Of a DNA stretch of 8,681 nt, positions 1 to 5,996 are shown piece by piece. The stretch comes from a bacterium (GTDB lineage Bacteria > Bdellovibrionota_C > UBA2361 > OMII01), in the NCBI GenBank assembly GCA_017853915.1, contig JAFMIS010000092.1:1-8681 (forward strand). The letters are read 5' to 3'. Position 1 is the first letter of the stretch; each line of letters begins with the position of its first letter. The notes beneath the pieces are model-generated. The model made no database searches and had not been told where the DNA came from. It saw only the letters and a program-made list of their open reading frames with translations. The position numbers and the translations under genes were made by a program.

Positions 1-26
1 TGGCCCCGCCTGGACTTGAACCAGGG
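1..26 (-). repeat. Duplicate of the 3' end of the neighbouring tRNA (att-like repeat)
   Basis: These 26 bases are identical to 166-191, which encode the T arm, the 3' acceptor strand and the discriminator base of the tRNA-CAU gene. The match stops at 27 (G against A at 192) and may extend past the left window edge. No D arm, anticodon arm or 5' acceptor strand precedes this copy on the minus strand, so it is not a second intact tRNA. An orphan 3' tRNA end downstream of the intact gene is the usual footprint of a tyrosine-recombinase integration site. No integrase is visible, so that origin is inference. Confidence 0.75.
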
Positions 27-165
27 GTTATATGTTCGCTCCAAGCTCGACCGCTCAGCGGTCTCGCGTCGCTCACCGGTAAAACGCTCGCTAGCTCGCG
101 TTTTGAGCGGATCACTCCCTGGTTCTGCGCCAGGCGTCGTTGCTTAGATATAGTGATATAAGGAA
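27..165. other. Hairpin-rich spacer between tRNA gene and its 3'-end duplicate; no gene seen
   Basis: This 139-bp stretch has no credible coding sequence. It holds a 7-bp inverted repeat at 49-63 (GACCGCT/AGCGGTC) and another at 81-104 (AAAACGC/GCGTTTT, 10-nt loop). Positions 117-136 are an inverted, imperfect copy (15 of 20 bases) of the T-arm sequence at 7-26, so 7-136 as a whole could fold on itself. An alternative 7-bp pairing joins CCGCTCA near 105-112 to TGAGCGG near 53-61 when read on the minus strand. It may be a remnant of an integrated element or the structured tail of the tRNA transcript. I do not recognise it. Confidence 0.5.
81..104 (-). terminator. Possible intrinsic terminator of the tRNA-CAU transcript
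   Basis: Read on the minus strand, AAAACGC pairs with GCGTTTT around a 10-nt loop, so the stem ends in four Ts. It lies about 60 nt past the tRNA 3' end. The symmetry means it would look the same from the plus strand. The stem is mostly A-T at its base and the T run is short, so this is weak evidence. Confidence 0.3.
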
Positions 166-239
<74 letters not shown>

Positions 240-257
240 AAATAAGAAAGCGCTGGA

Positions 258-287
258 ATCCTATCAATTCTGCTCCGGTGGTTGCAA
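258..287 (-). promoter_or_regulatory. Probable sigma70-type promoter of the tRNA-CAU gene
   Basis: On the minus strand TTGCAA (282-287) is separated by 18 bp from TAGGAT (258-263). Each hexamer matches the sigma70 consensus at four of six positions. The predicted start near 251 would leave a short 5' leader of about 12 nt for RNase P to remove before the tRNA at 239. Position relative to the tRNA is the main support. Confidence 0.4.
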
Positions 288-394
288 CCCTTTTGGCGAA
301 GTGAGGGGATTCCGACTCATTTTATCTGTAAAATGCCGTGTACTTGAGGTGGGGAGCGGTTTAGTATGCCCAAAAGCGCTTCGAATTAAGGTTT

Positions 395-1120
395 ATGGCA
401 GATACTCCAAACACCCCGTTGCTCCCCCTCATTATCGATATCAGTAAGCTGGATGTTCAGATCGCGGGACTCCAAGCTCAACTAAAGCAGATTGAAACCG
501 AGCGAAAGAATCGAGCTCAGGCGATATCCGCGCTTGAACTTAAAAAAGACGCGCGTGCCAAGCTTCTCGCTGAAAAAAGGGCGCTGAGCTCTCGTGAGGA
601 AAAGGGGATTAAAGTAGAGCGCGATCGGATCAACGAACGTCGCCGCGCTTTGAGCACCCTAAACAACTATAAGCTTCAACAGGCCGCGGAGCGCGAGATA
701 GATTTTGTCTCAAAACAGATCGGGCAGCGCGAGGAGCTTCTGCTTGGATTGATGAGAGAGGTCGAGACGCTCGACAAAGACTCCAAGGAGATCGAGGCCA
801 CTGTTTCCGGCCTGCAAGGTGAGCTCGTGGCTTTTGAGGCAGCTTCACAAGAGACTGCTCAGGGCGTCCAGACGCGGCTTCAGGAGCTTCAAGCGGAGCG
901 CGCCAAGCAGGCTCAGTTAGTTGGAAATAATCAGGTTTTGACCCTCTATTCCCGCGTCGCGGCTAGATTCCCATCGGACCCAGTAGTAGACGTCGTGAAT
1001 CGTGATGGTTGCTCAGGATGCCACATGAAGCTCGGCCCTCAGGTGGCAGTTCAGATCGCCCGTGGAGATGTGGTAAAGTGCATCGGATGCGGCCGCATTC
1101 TTAAGCTTCCAGCTGAGTAG
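395..1120 (+). CDS. Coiled-coil protein with C-terminal C4 zinc ribbon
   Basis: The 241-residue product belongs to the bacterial family of long helical-hairpin proteins ending in a C4 zinc ribbon. Residues about 12-180 are almost entirely charged heptad-like coiled coil, broken near 88-102 by the family-type LNNYKLQQAAEREI segment. The C-terminus carries C206-x2-C209 and C229-x2-C232, which should bind one zinc ion. There is no signal peptide, so it is cytoplasmic. Members are proposed to bind nucleic acid or act in RNA or cell-envelope processes, but no reaction is established, so none is assigned. The ATG at 395 follows AAGG at 388-391 with only a 3-nt spacer, a somewhat short but usable ribosome-binding site. 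rnpB starts about 30 bp downstream on the same strand; to my knowledge this neighbourhood recurs in several phyla. Confidence 0.9.
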   Translation: MADTPNTPLLPLIIDISKLDVQIAGLQAQLKQIETERKNRAQAISALELKKDARAKLLAEKRALSSREEKGIKVERDRINERRRALSTLNNYKLQQAAEREIDFVSKQIGQREELLLGLMREVETLDKDSKEIEATVSGLQGELVAFEAASQETAQGVQTRLQELQAERAKQAQLVGNNQVLTLYSRVAARFPSDPVVDVVNRDGCSGCHMKLGPQVAVQIARGDVVKCIGCGRILKLPAE

Positions 1121-1150
1121 GGTTGCCGCGCGCTTGAACGTTTTATTAAG

Positions 1151-1524
1151 CAGGAAGGAGTCGAGTGGACGTTCGCTTGGGGGAAACCCTGAGAGGAAAG
1201 TCGGGACTTCATAGAGTGAGTTGGCCGTTAACAACGGCGCCGGGCGATCGGCGGAAAGTGCCACAGAAAAGAAGACGACCTGTCTCGGCAACGAGATCGG
1301 AAACGGTGAAACGGTGAGGTAAGAGCTCACCAGCACGGAGGTGACTTCGTGGCTTGGTAAACCCCAGCTGAAGCAAGACCGAATAGGAAGGCGCTCTACG
1401 GCAACGTAGACGGCGTGGCTCGCGCCGGTCCTTCGGGTAGTGTCGCTTGAACTCGCTGGCAACAGCGGGTCTAGATGAATGGGCGTCTATAACAGAATCC
1501 CGCTTACAGCTTGACTCCTTCCTG
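1151..1524 (+). ncRNA. rnpB: RNase P RNA, class A
   Basis: This is the catalytic RNA that trims 5' leaders from pre-tRNAs. A 12-bp terminal helix P1 is formed by 1151-1162 and 1513-1524 (CAGGAAGGAGTC with GACTCCTTCCTG). Conserved core segments appear in the expected order: GAGGAAAGTCGGGAC near 1191, CACAGAAAAGAAGACGACC near 1262, AAGAGCTCACCAGC near 1321, GGTAAACCCC near 1356, GCAAGACCGAATAGGAAGG near 1373 and ACAGAATCCCGCTTACAG near 1492. The GGT at 1356-1358 is the L15 element that pairs with the 3' CCA of substrates. The length of about 374 nt and the core layout fit the ancestral A type, not the Bacillus B type. Ends are set from P1 and could be off by a few bases. I find no convincing promoter just upstream, so it may be co-transcribed with the zinc-ribbon gene. 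Confidence 0.96.
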
Positions 1525-1587
1525 GTTGATAAAACTTCTCAGAAGAACCCGGCGTCGTAGTTTGTCGCGCAGCTTTTTAAAGTTCGG

Positions 1588-2673
1588 CTAGAGATTCTGA
1601 GCTTTGTGTCGAAGGTAATGATCCATAATGACGAGCGCTGCCATGGCATCAACAATGGGCACAGCGCGAGGTAGGACGCATGGATCGTGGCGACCGGAAG
1701 CGGAGAGTTTTGTTGGAGTGCCTTGAGCCGTAACAGTCTCCTGTTCTTTGGCGATCGTCGCGACTGGTTTGAACGCGACGCGGAATGAGATCTCTCCACC
1801 CGTCGAAATGCCCCCCAAAACACCGCCAGCATGGTGAGTTTTAGTGCGGATCTCCCCAGATGGAGCGGTGATAAACGGGTCATTATGTTGACTGCCTCTC
1901 AAGTGCACAGCATCAAAACCGGTTCCTATATCGAAACCCTTTACGGCGTTAATACTGAGCATCGCTTTGCCAAGATCCGCGTGGAGTTTGTCGAATACTG
2001 GTTCCCCGAGGCCGGAAGGGACACCTCGAATCACTCCTCGAATAATCCCACCGATTGAGTCGCCCTCGCTCTGTACCTGTCGAATCAGGTCGATCATACT
2101 TGAAGCCGCGTGAGCATCGGGACACCGAACGATATTCGCCTCGACGGCCGCCGGTGTTACGGTGGATGGGTCGATGTGAGCGCGAATCGTTCCTACCTGC
2201 TCAACGTAACTCACAATTGAGAGGTTGAGCTTGTCTCGTAGATATTTTTGAGCGATTGCTCCCGCGGCGACGCGGGCTAGAGTTTCTCGCGCTGAGGCCC
2301 GACCACTACCTCTCCAATCTCGGAGCCCATACTTCTCAAGATACGTGAAGTCGGCATGAGACGGACGGAAGAGATCTTTTAGATGGTGGTAGTCGTCTGA
2401 ACGAGCATCCTTGTTGTAAGCTATGAGAAGGATCGGTGTGCCAGTAGTCCGTCCCTCGAACACTCCACTCATGATGTGGATTGCGTCCTCCTCTTTTCGC
2501 GGAGTTGTAATGTCGCTCTGCCCCGGCTTGCGACGATCGAGCTGGGCTTGGATCTCTTCGACCGATATCGAGACGCCTGGTGGGCAACCATCAACTACCG
2601 CGCCGACGGCGCCACCGTGGGATTCCCCAAAAGTGCTAATCCTAAAAAGGTGTCCGAATGAGCTTCCAGCCAC
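1588..2673 (-). CDS. aroC: Chorismate synthase
   Basis: AroC converts 5-enolpyruvylshikimate-3-phosphate to chorismate with reduced FMN, the last step of the shared aromatic pathway. The 361 residues match the usual length. Visible family motifs are FGESHGG at 15-21 with catalytic-site H19, RRKPGQS at 47-53 followed by TTPR, RPSHAD at 103-108 with conserved H106, GSGRASARETLARVAAGA (Ser where most homologues have a third Gly), DSIGG, AGGVLGGISTGG, and a C-terminal GRHDPCVLPRAVPIVDAM. Translation starts at GTG 2673, chosen because GGAGGA at 2681-2686 sits 7 nt upstream and the N-terminus begins SSFGHLFR as in homologues. It follows aroD by 27 bp and is last in the aroK-E-D-C unit, convergent with rnpB. 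Confidence 0.98.
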   Translation of the reverse strand: MAGSSFGHLFRISTFGESHGGAVGAVVDGCPPGVSISVEEIQAQLDRRKPGQSDITTPRKEEDAIHIMSGVFEGRTTGTPILLIAYNKDARSDDYHHLKDLFRPSHADFTYLEKYGLRDWRGSGRASARETLARVAAGAIAQKYLRDKLNLSIVSYVEQVGTIRAHIDPSTVTPAAVEANIVRCPDAHAASSMIDLIRQVQSEGDSIGGIIRGVIRGVPSGLGEPVFDKLHADLGKAMLSINAVKGFDIGTGFDAVHLRGSQHNDPFITAPSGEIRTKTHHAGGVLGGISTGGEISFRVAFKPVATIAKEQETVTAQGTPTKLSASGRHDPCVLPRAVPIVDAMAALVIMDHYLRHKAQNL

Positions 2674-2680
2674 GATCCCG

Positions 2681-2686
2681 TCCTCC
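2681..2686 (-). promoter_or_regulatory. Ribosome-binding site fixing the GTG start of aroC
   Basis: GGAGGA lies 7 nt before the GTG at 2673 on the minus strand, inside the 27-bp aroD-aroC gap. It is the strongest Shine-Dalgarno match near the N-terminus and supports a GTG start. Confidence 0.75.
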
Positions 2687-2700
2687 GCCAGGGGAGACTA

Positions 2701-3393
2701 TCACCCCAGAGCCTGCATGATCGAGTCTAGTTTATCGACCGTGATCTGACCAGGCGCGGAGCGTTGGCTCGCTTCGATCGGGGTGAAAGACATTTCATTG
2801 CCCCACAGAGGACCAAAAACTCGCGTTATTACGCCATGTTTGCCCATACCCACGATGATACATTTTCGACCTGCCTCGCGCAGGTCAATCAACAACGACA
2901 TAAGCCGTAGGGCATCTCGCTGAATGGTGCAGAAAGTCGCTATCTTAGTTATGTGGGCGCCCCATCCATCAATCCGCTCTGTTAGGGAACGTAGCTCCGT
3001 ATCGGAGGGAGTGAATGAGTAATTGTGATACGAAAGGATACTCTTTACTGACACCCGCTCGGCTTGAAGCCGCGTAATGTCCTCCGCCTGAGTCGATATA
3101 TCAAGATCAACGAACACCTGCTTTCGAGCAAGGGTCTTGAGAATCTCGAAGCGCGTATCATGAGACATTCTCATCGGCTCAAGGTTCTGACGTCTAAATA
3201 TCATCACGAGGCGGTGAGGGTAGAGGCCAACAAGGGACGCGGCGAAGCCCTGATCGAGATCCTCGATGTAATCAAGCCAGACTTCCAGGAAGCGGAACTG
3301 GTCGAGGTTCCTCTCAATCGCGGCCTGGACCTCAGCGCGCGTTCTTTTAATGATGGGGAGACAATACCTGTTTTCGATTCGCGGTGTACGCAT
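2701..3393 (-). CDS. aroD: 3-dehydroquinate dehydratase, type I
   Basis: The 230-residue protein dehydrates 3-dehydroquinate to 3-dehydroshikimate by the Schiff-base (type I) mechanism. The catalytic pair is visible as H123 in LSYHNY and K150 in HITKIAT. Other active-site positions are R67 (IFRRQN), M183 and R191 (GMGKHGVITR), and S212/Q216 (SAPGQ). The first-strand motif, usually E-x-R-x-D, reads E37-V-W-L-D41, so the substrate-site arginine (R48 in Salmonella numbering) is Trp39. The start is ATG 3393; an in-frame TAG lies a few codons upstream and no other start codon intervenes. No good Shine-Dalgarno site precedes it, unlike most genes here. It lies 71 bp after aroE and 27 bp before aroC, and may be read from its own promoter at 3440-3468. 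Confidence 0.95.
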   Translation of the reverse strand: MRTPRIENRYCLPIIKRTRAEVQAAIERNLDQFRFLEVWLDYIEDLDQGFAASLVGLYPHRLVMIFRRQNLEPMRMSHDTRFEILKTLARKQVFVDLDISTQAEDITRLQAERVSVKSILSYHNYSFTPSDTELRSLTERIDGWGAHITKIATFCTIQRDALRLMSLLIDLREAGRKCIIVGMGKHGVITRVFGPLWGNEMSFTPIEASQRSAPGQITVDKLDSIMQALG

Positions 3394-3439
3394 ACAACTA
3401 AGGACTGCTGACTAGTGTTAATTAAAGAAGTGAGGGGGG

Positions 3440-3468
3440 AGTATACGTGAAACGCGAATAGCGGTCAC
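3440..3468 (-). promoter_or_regulatory. Candidate internal promoter for aroD-aroC
   Basis: On the minus strand GTGACC (3463-3468, four of six to consensus) is separated by exactly 17 bp from TATACT (3440-3445, five of six). The -35 overlaps the aroE stop codon. The predicted start near 3433 would give an untranslated leader of about 40 nt before aroD. The 71-bp aroE-aroD gap is the widest inside the aroK-E-D-C unit, which fits a second promoter. Confidence 0.4.
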
Positions 3469-4298
3469 GAGGGCAAAGAATTTTCCAAAATTGATTTCAT
3501 AATGCCCCGAGGGGCCTTGACACCGGTATGTAATTCAAATTGGGCAGCACCCTGCTCGAGAAACATATCGAGCCCGTGGATGCAGGCGACCCCACGCTCG
3601 CGAGCTCCTCGGAGCAGCGCCGTCTCAAAGGGATGGTAGATCGTCTCAAATACGATCTGTCCCGCGGCAAGTTGCTCTACTGGAATCGGCGATTGCTCAG
3701 CTAGGGGCCCCATGCCGACCGAGGTCGTGTTAATAATAATCTCAAAAGAACTGAAATCTTTTTCCTCAGTCAGTGGGAGCGCCGCGCAGTTGTGGGGTCG
3801 AGCGATCTCTTGAGCCCTCTCAACAGAACGATTGAAGATCGTTACCTCAGCTCCGTTACATATGCAGGCATACGCCGCCGCTTGGGCGGCGCCACCAGCC
3901 CCGAGTAGGGCAACCCGTTTGCCACGTAGCTCTACGCGTTGTTCTAAGGGACGGAGGATTCCCAACCAATCCGTATTATAGCCGGTCAGAGATCCCTCAT
4001 TATTTACAACCGTGTTCACCGCTCCGATAGCGCGCGCGACTGGATCGAGGGTATCTACGAGAGTTGTTAGCGCGACCTTATGAGGCATAGTGCACGCGAG
4101 CCCCTTGATTCCCAAAGCGCGCACTCCTTGGATAGCTATCGCGAGGTCGGGGGCCTGCACACGCGCGGCCGCCATGACATACGACACTCCAGTCGCGTGA
4201 TACGCGGCGTTGTGTAAACGAGGAGAGAGGCTGTGCGCGATCGGGTCACCGATCACCAAGCATACCGCTGTTGAGCCGGATACCTCAAGAATAGTCAC
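3465..4298 (-). CDS. aroE: Shikimate dehydrogenase (NADP+)
   Basis: AroE reduces 3-dehydroshikimate to shikimate with NADPH. The 277 residues show the standard two-domain order. The substrate domain has GDPIAHSLSPRLHNAAY at 17-33 (shikimate-binding serines), TMPHK at 70-74 with catalytic K74, and YNTDWLG with D110. The nucleotide domain has GAGGA at 133-137 and NRSVERA, as expected for NADP, then INTTSVGM and a C-terminal GLDMFLEQGAAQFELHTG. It starts with GTG at 4298, overlapping the aroK TGA in a GTGA tetranucleotide. AGGGGAG at 4304-4310 lies 5 nt upstream and confirms that start. The overlap indicates translational coupling with aroK. Confidence 0.98.
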   Translation of the reverse strand: MTILEVSGSTAVCLVIGDPIAHSLSPRLHNAAYHATGVSYVMAAARVQAPDLAIAIQGVRALGIKGLACTMPHKVALTTLVDTLDPVARAIGAVNTVVNNEGSLTGYNTDWLGILRPLEQRVELRGKRVALLGAGGAAQAAAYACICNGAEVTIFNRSVERAQEIARPHNCAALPLTEEKDFSSFEIIINTTSVGMGPLAEQSPIPVEQLAAGQIVFETIYHPFETALLRGARERGVACIHGLDMFLEQGAAQFELHTGVKAPRGIMKSILENSLPS

Positions 4299-4819
4299 GA
4301 ATTCTCCCCTGATGATACGTTTCGAATTTGTGTGAGGATGGCGTCACGTACCTGCGCTGGGGTCTTACCGTCGGTTGTTACCGACACGTCGGCGTAGCGG
4401 GAATAGAGTGGAAGTCGTTCTTCATACAAAGCAAGCGCCTGTTCCTGATTTTTAAAGAGAGGTCGAGTATGGATATCCTTAATTCGTTCCCGGAGCACTG
4501 GGAAACTTGTGTGTAAGAACACCGTCTTTCCACCGCCGTGCGCGAGGTCAGCGATATTACTGGCTCGCCCGATGACACCTCCGCCTGTTGAAATGACCAC
4601 CGACGACGCATCGCGAAGCGAGCGGGCAACGCGCGCCTCAAGCTCTCGAAAGCCCGGTTCCCCAAGGGCGCTGAAAATAGCGGGAATATTTGGGAATCCG
4701 GAGGCCTCTATGATCTGCTCGTCCATCTCTATCGAACGGTACCCGAGGGATTCGGCCAAGAGTGGCGCAATCGAGCTTTTCCCTGAGCCCATGAAACCGA
4801 TAAGTACGACTTTATTCAT
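4295..4819 (-). CDS. aroK: Shikimate kinase
   Basis: AroK phosphorylates the 3-hydroxyl of shikimate using ATP. The 174 residues are typical for the family. The Walker A loop is GFMGSGKSS at 8-16. Shikimate-binding residues are D33 (EMDEQ), R58 (GFRELE) and the GGG at 79-81. The lid arginine is R119 in TRPLF, and the adenine-side motif RLPLYSRYAD starts at 135. It is the first gene of the aroK-aroE-aroD-aroC unit and overlaps aroE by 4 bp. The ATG at 4819 has no clear Shine-Dalgarno site, and the closest upstream ATG (4827) is out of frame. It is divergent from the HAD gene, with 119 bp between the two start codons. Confidence 0.98.
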   Translation of the reverse strand: MNKVVLIGFMGSGKSSIAPLLAESLGYRSIEMDEQIIEASGFPNIPAIFSALGEPGFRELEARVARSLRDASSVVISTGGGVIGRASNIADLAHGGGKTVFLHTSFPVLRERIKDIHTRPLFKNQEQALALYEERLPLYSRYADVSVTTDGKTPAQVRDAILTQIRNVSSGENS

Positions 4820-4852
4820 GGCACCATGGTATATCGGGAGTTGATTCGGTTC

Positions 4853-4883
4853 AATGTAGCTCGGTAAATGGCTAACGTTTCAA
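4853..4883 (-). promoter_or_regulatory. Weak candidate promoter of aroK-E-D-C
   Basis: On the minus strand TTGAAA (4878-4883) is followed after 19 bp by TACATT (4853-4858). The -35 is good, but the -10 matches only four of six and the spacer is long. It lies in the right place, 34 bp before the aroK start codon, and is the best pair I could find in the intergenic region. Confidence 0.25.
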
Positions 4884-4897
4884 GTGATTGGAGCTCG

Positions 4898-4906
4898 TGG
4901 TAGAAT
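4898..4906 (+). promoter_or_regulatory. Extended -10 promoter of the HAD hydrolase gene
   Basis: TGGTAGAAT matches the extended -10 pattern TGnTATAAT at all but one position. The only -35-like hexamer at 17 bp is TTTCAA (4878-4883), a poor match, which suits an extended -10 promoter. The predicted start near 4913 leaves a leader of about 26 nt that contains the ribosome-binding site at 4927-4931. Confidence 0.5.
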
Positions 4907-4926
4907 CACCGTGTTCGTGTGCCGCT

Positions 4927-4931
4927 AAGGA
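4927..4931 (+). promoter_or_regulatory. Ribosome-binding site fixing the HAD hydrolase start at 4939
   Basis: AAGGA sits 7 nt before ATG 4939. That ATG places the catalytic HAD strand directly at the N-terminus (MKVVFWDWNGT). The longer reading from TTG 4888 overlaps the promoter and adds a non-homologous cysteine-rich 17-residue tail, so it is rejected. Confidence 0.75.
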
Positions 4932-4938
4932 ATGTTGC

Positions 4939-5562
4939 ATGAAGGTAGTTTTTTGGGATTGGAATGGGACGTTGGTGAACGACGCGACCGTTCTGTGTGA
5001 TGTATTTAATGCTCTGATAGAGGCGCGTGGCTACTCGCCGGTGTCGTTGGAACGGTATCGTGAGATCTATCGACATCCTGTCCAGCACATGTACGAGGAT
5101 GCTGGGGTCGACTTATCAAAACATGACTTCCCGGAATTGGCGCGCGCATGGCATCAGGAATACACGTCTCGAGTTGGTACGATATCCTTGCACCACGATG
5201 CGCTTACTGCTCTCAATACTCTCAAAAGACGGGGTAGTCGCCAAATGGTTCTCTCTGCTCTTCCCCAATCAATACTAGCTGAGTCAGTGAGGCAGCACGG
5301 AGTAGGGCATTTTTTTGAGTATGTGCGAGGTATCTCGCATTTTCTCGGAGACAGTAAGGTCGCTGAGGGACTCGATCTCGTAAAAACCTTGGGGGTCACG
5401 GGGGCAGAGGTCACTATTATAGGTGATTCATCGCATGACGCTGAGGTCGCCAGGGAGTTGTCTGCTCGGTGCGTTTTAGTCGCTCGAGGTGGAGAGAGTA
5501 GGGCTCGGTTAGAGGTTCACGGCTTCCCGGTGGTGGATTCGTTTCAGTCGATCATCGACTAG
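4939..5562 (+). CDS. HAD-superfamily hydrolase (probable phosphatase)
   Basis: The 207-residue product has the four haloacid dehalogenase motifs in order: motif I DWNGT with nucleophile D7, motif II S106 (VLSALPQS), motif III K140 (DSKVAEG), and motif IV GDSSHD at 162-167 with metal ligands D163 and D167. A helical cap of about 70 residues between motifs I and II resembles the phosphoglycolate phosphatase (type C1) group. The second motif I aspartate, usually the general acid/base, is Asn9; the DWNGT form is found in a subset of HAD proteins. It is cytoplasmic and the substrate is unknown. It is the only plus-strand gene within the aro locus, divergent from aroK. Its TAG overlaps the stop codon of the facing membrane-protein gene in CTAG. 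A role in aromatic synthesis is not shown. Confidence 0.93.
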   Translation: MKVVFWDWNGTLVNDATVLCDVFNALIEARGYSPVSLERYREIYRHPVQHMYEDAGVDLSKHDFPELARAWHQEYTSRVGTISLHHDALTALNTLKRRGSRQMVLSALPQSILAESVRQHGVGHFFEYVRGISHFLGDSKVAEGLDLVKTLGVTGAEVTIIGDSSHDAEVARELSARCVLVARGGESRARLEVHGFPVVDSFQSIID

Positions 5563-5969
5563 TCCGGGGGGTTAAATTGCTTTCGCGCCCACAACACGAA
5601 TCGGGCAAGGGTCGCCATGCTGCCTAGAAGGCAGAGGCCCGCTGAGATACATTGAAGTTCAACAAGATACGAATTAAGAACGCTAAAGACTCCAGGTGTC
5701 GCGGAGTGAGCGCACACCTGACAACTTTTGAATATCCCAGGTTGCCGAGCGATAGCGACAAGGTCCTCCGCGCAAGGGGTCGCGGGCGCGCAGGACGCTG
5801 TGAGACGCGTCAGAGCTATACCCATCGAAAAAAGCGCGCTTGCCGATGTTACGACCACTTGAAATGTCCATTGAGACATTTTGACCGCGGGTCTTCGGGC
5901 GATTTTGCTTACTACTACGAGCGGAATAAGAACGAAGAGAAGTTCCGTTAGCTCCAAGAATGGTTGCAT
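5559..5969 (-). CDS. Small three-helix membrane protein with a four-cysteine loop, unknown function
   Basis: The 136-residue product is not one I recognise. Three hydrophobic segments are visible at about 4-21, 36-54 and 94-119. The loop after the first is basic (KIARRPAVK) and the tail after the third is basic (ARKQ). By the positive-inside rule this puts the N-terminus outside and the second loop in the periplasm. That loop holds C60, C66, C83 and C86 (the last two as CQVC), which could form disulfides or a redox or metal site; C107 and C113 lie in the third helix. The reading frame is supported by GAGGTGA at 5974-5980, correctly spaced before ATG 5969, and by tight packing 27 bp after aroA. 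It is too short for a complete VKOR-type thiol oxidoreductase. It is likely transcribed with aroF-B-A. Confidence 0.75.
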   Translation of the reverse strand: MQPFLELTELLFVLIPLVVVSKIARRPAVKMSQWTFQVVVTSASALFSMGIALTRLTASCAPATPCAEDLVAIARQPGIFKSCQVCAHSATPGVFSVLNSYLVELQCISAGLCLLGSMATLARFVLWARKQFNPPD

Positions 5970-5996
5970 GTAGTCACCTCGTTCGGTTAGGCGCGA

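Noticed and set aside
1..100. Second complete tRNA or a tmRNA ending at 1-26
   Set aside because: No 5' acceptor strand, D arm or anticodon arm can be found upstream on the minus strand, and no tmRNA tag frame is seen. Identity to the neighbouring tRNA end indicates duplication instead.
7..136. Integron attC site
   Set aside because: The length and imperfect palindrome are suggestive, but the paired RYYYAAC/GTTRRRY core boxes are absent and there is no cassette gene.
366..389. Seven-codon leader frame MPKSASN just before the zinc-ribbon gene
   Set aside because: It has GGGGAG upstream at 351-356, but seven codons with no regulatory codon bias or attenuator structure is expected by chance.
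1121..1150. Dedicated rnpB promoter
   Set aside because: TTGCCG at 1123-1128 and AT-rich TTTTATT at 1141-1147 are too close together (12 bp) to form a sigma70 pair.
1013..1462. 149-codon open frame on the minus strand across the zinc-ribbon 3' end and rnpB
   Set aside because: It lies antisense to a certain structural RNA and a certain protein gene, has no ribosome-binding site, and its product resembles no family.
1529..1545. Terminator between rnpB and aroC
   Set aside because: On the minus strand CTTC-TGA-GAAG followed by TTTTAT is present, but the stem is only 4-5 bp. The rest of 1525-1587 holds no stronger hairpin, so no terminator is called for either transcript.
3064..3411. 115-codon plus-strand frame opposite the 5' part of aroD
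   Set aside because: The minus-strand aroD frame carries all the catalytic motifs. The plus-strand frame has none and no start signal.
4888..4938. Longer HAD protein starting at TTG 4888
   Set aside because: It overlaps the best promoter, lacks a ribosome-binding site and adds residues before the catalytic first strand. ATG 4939 with AAGGA is far better.
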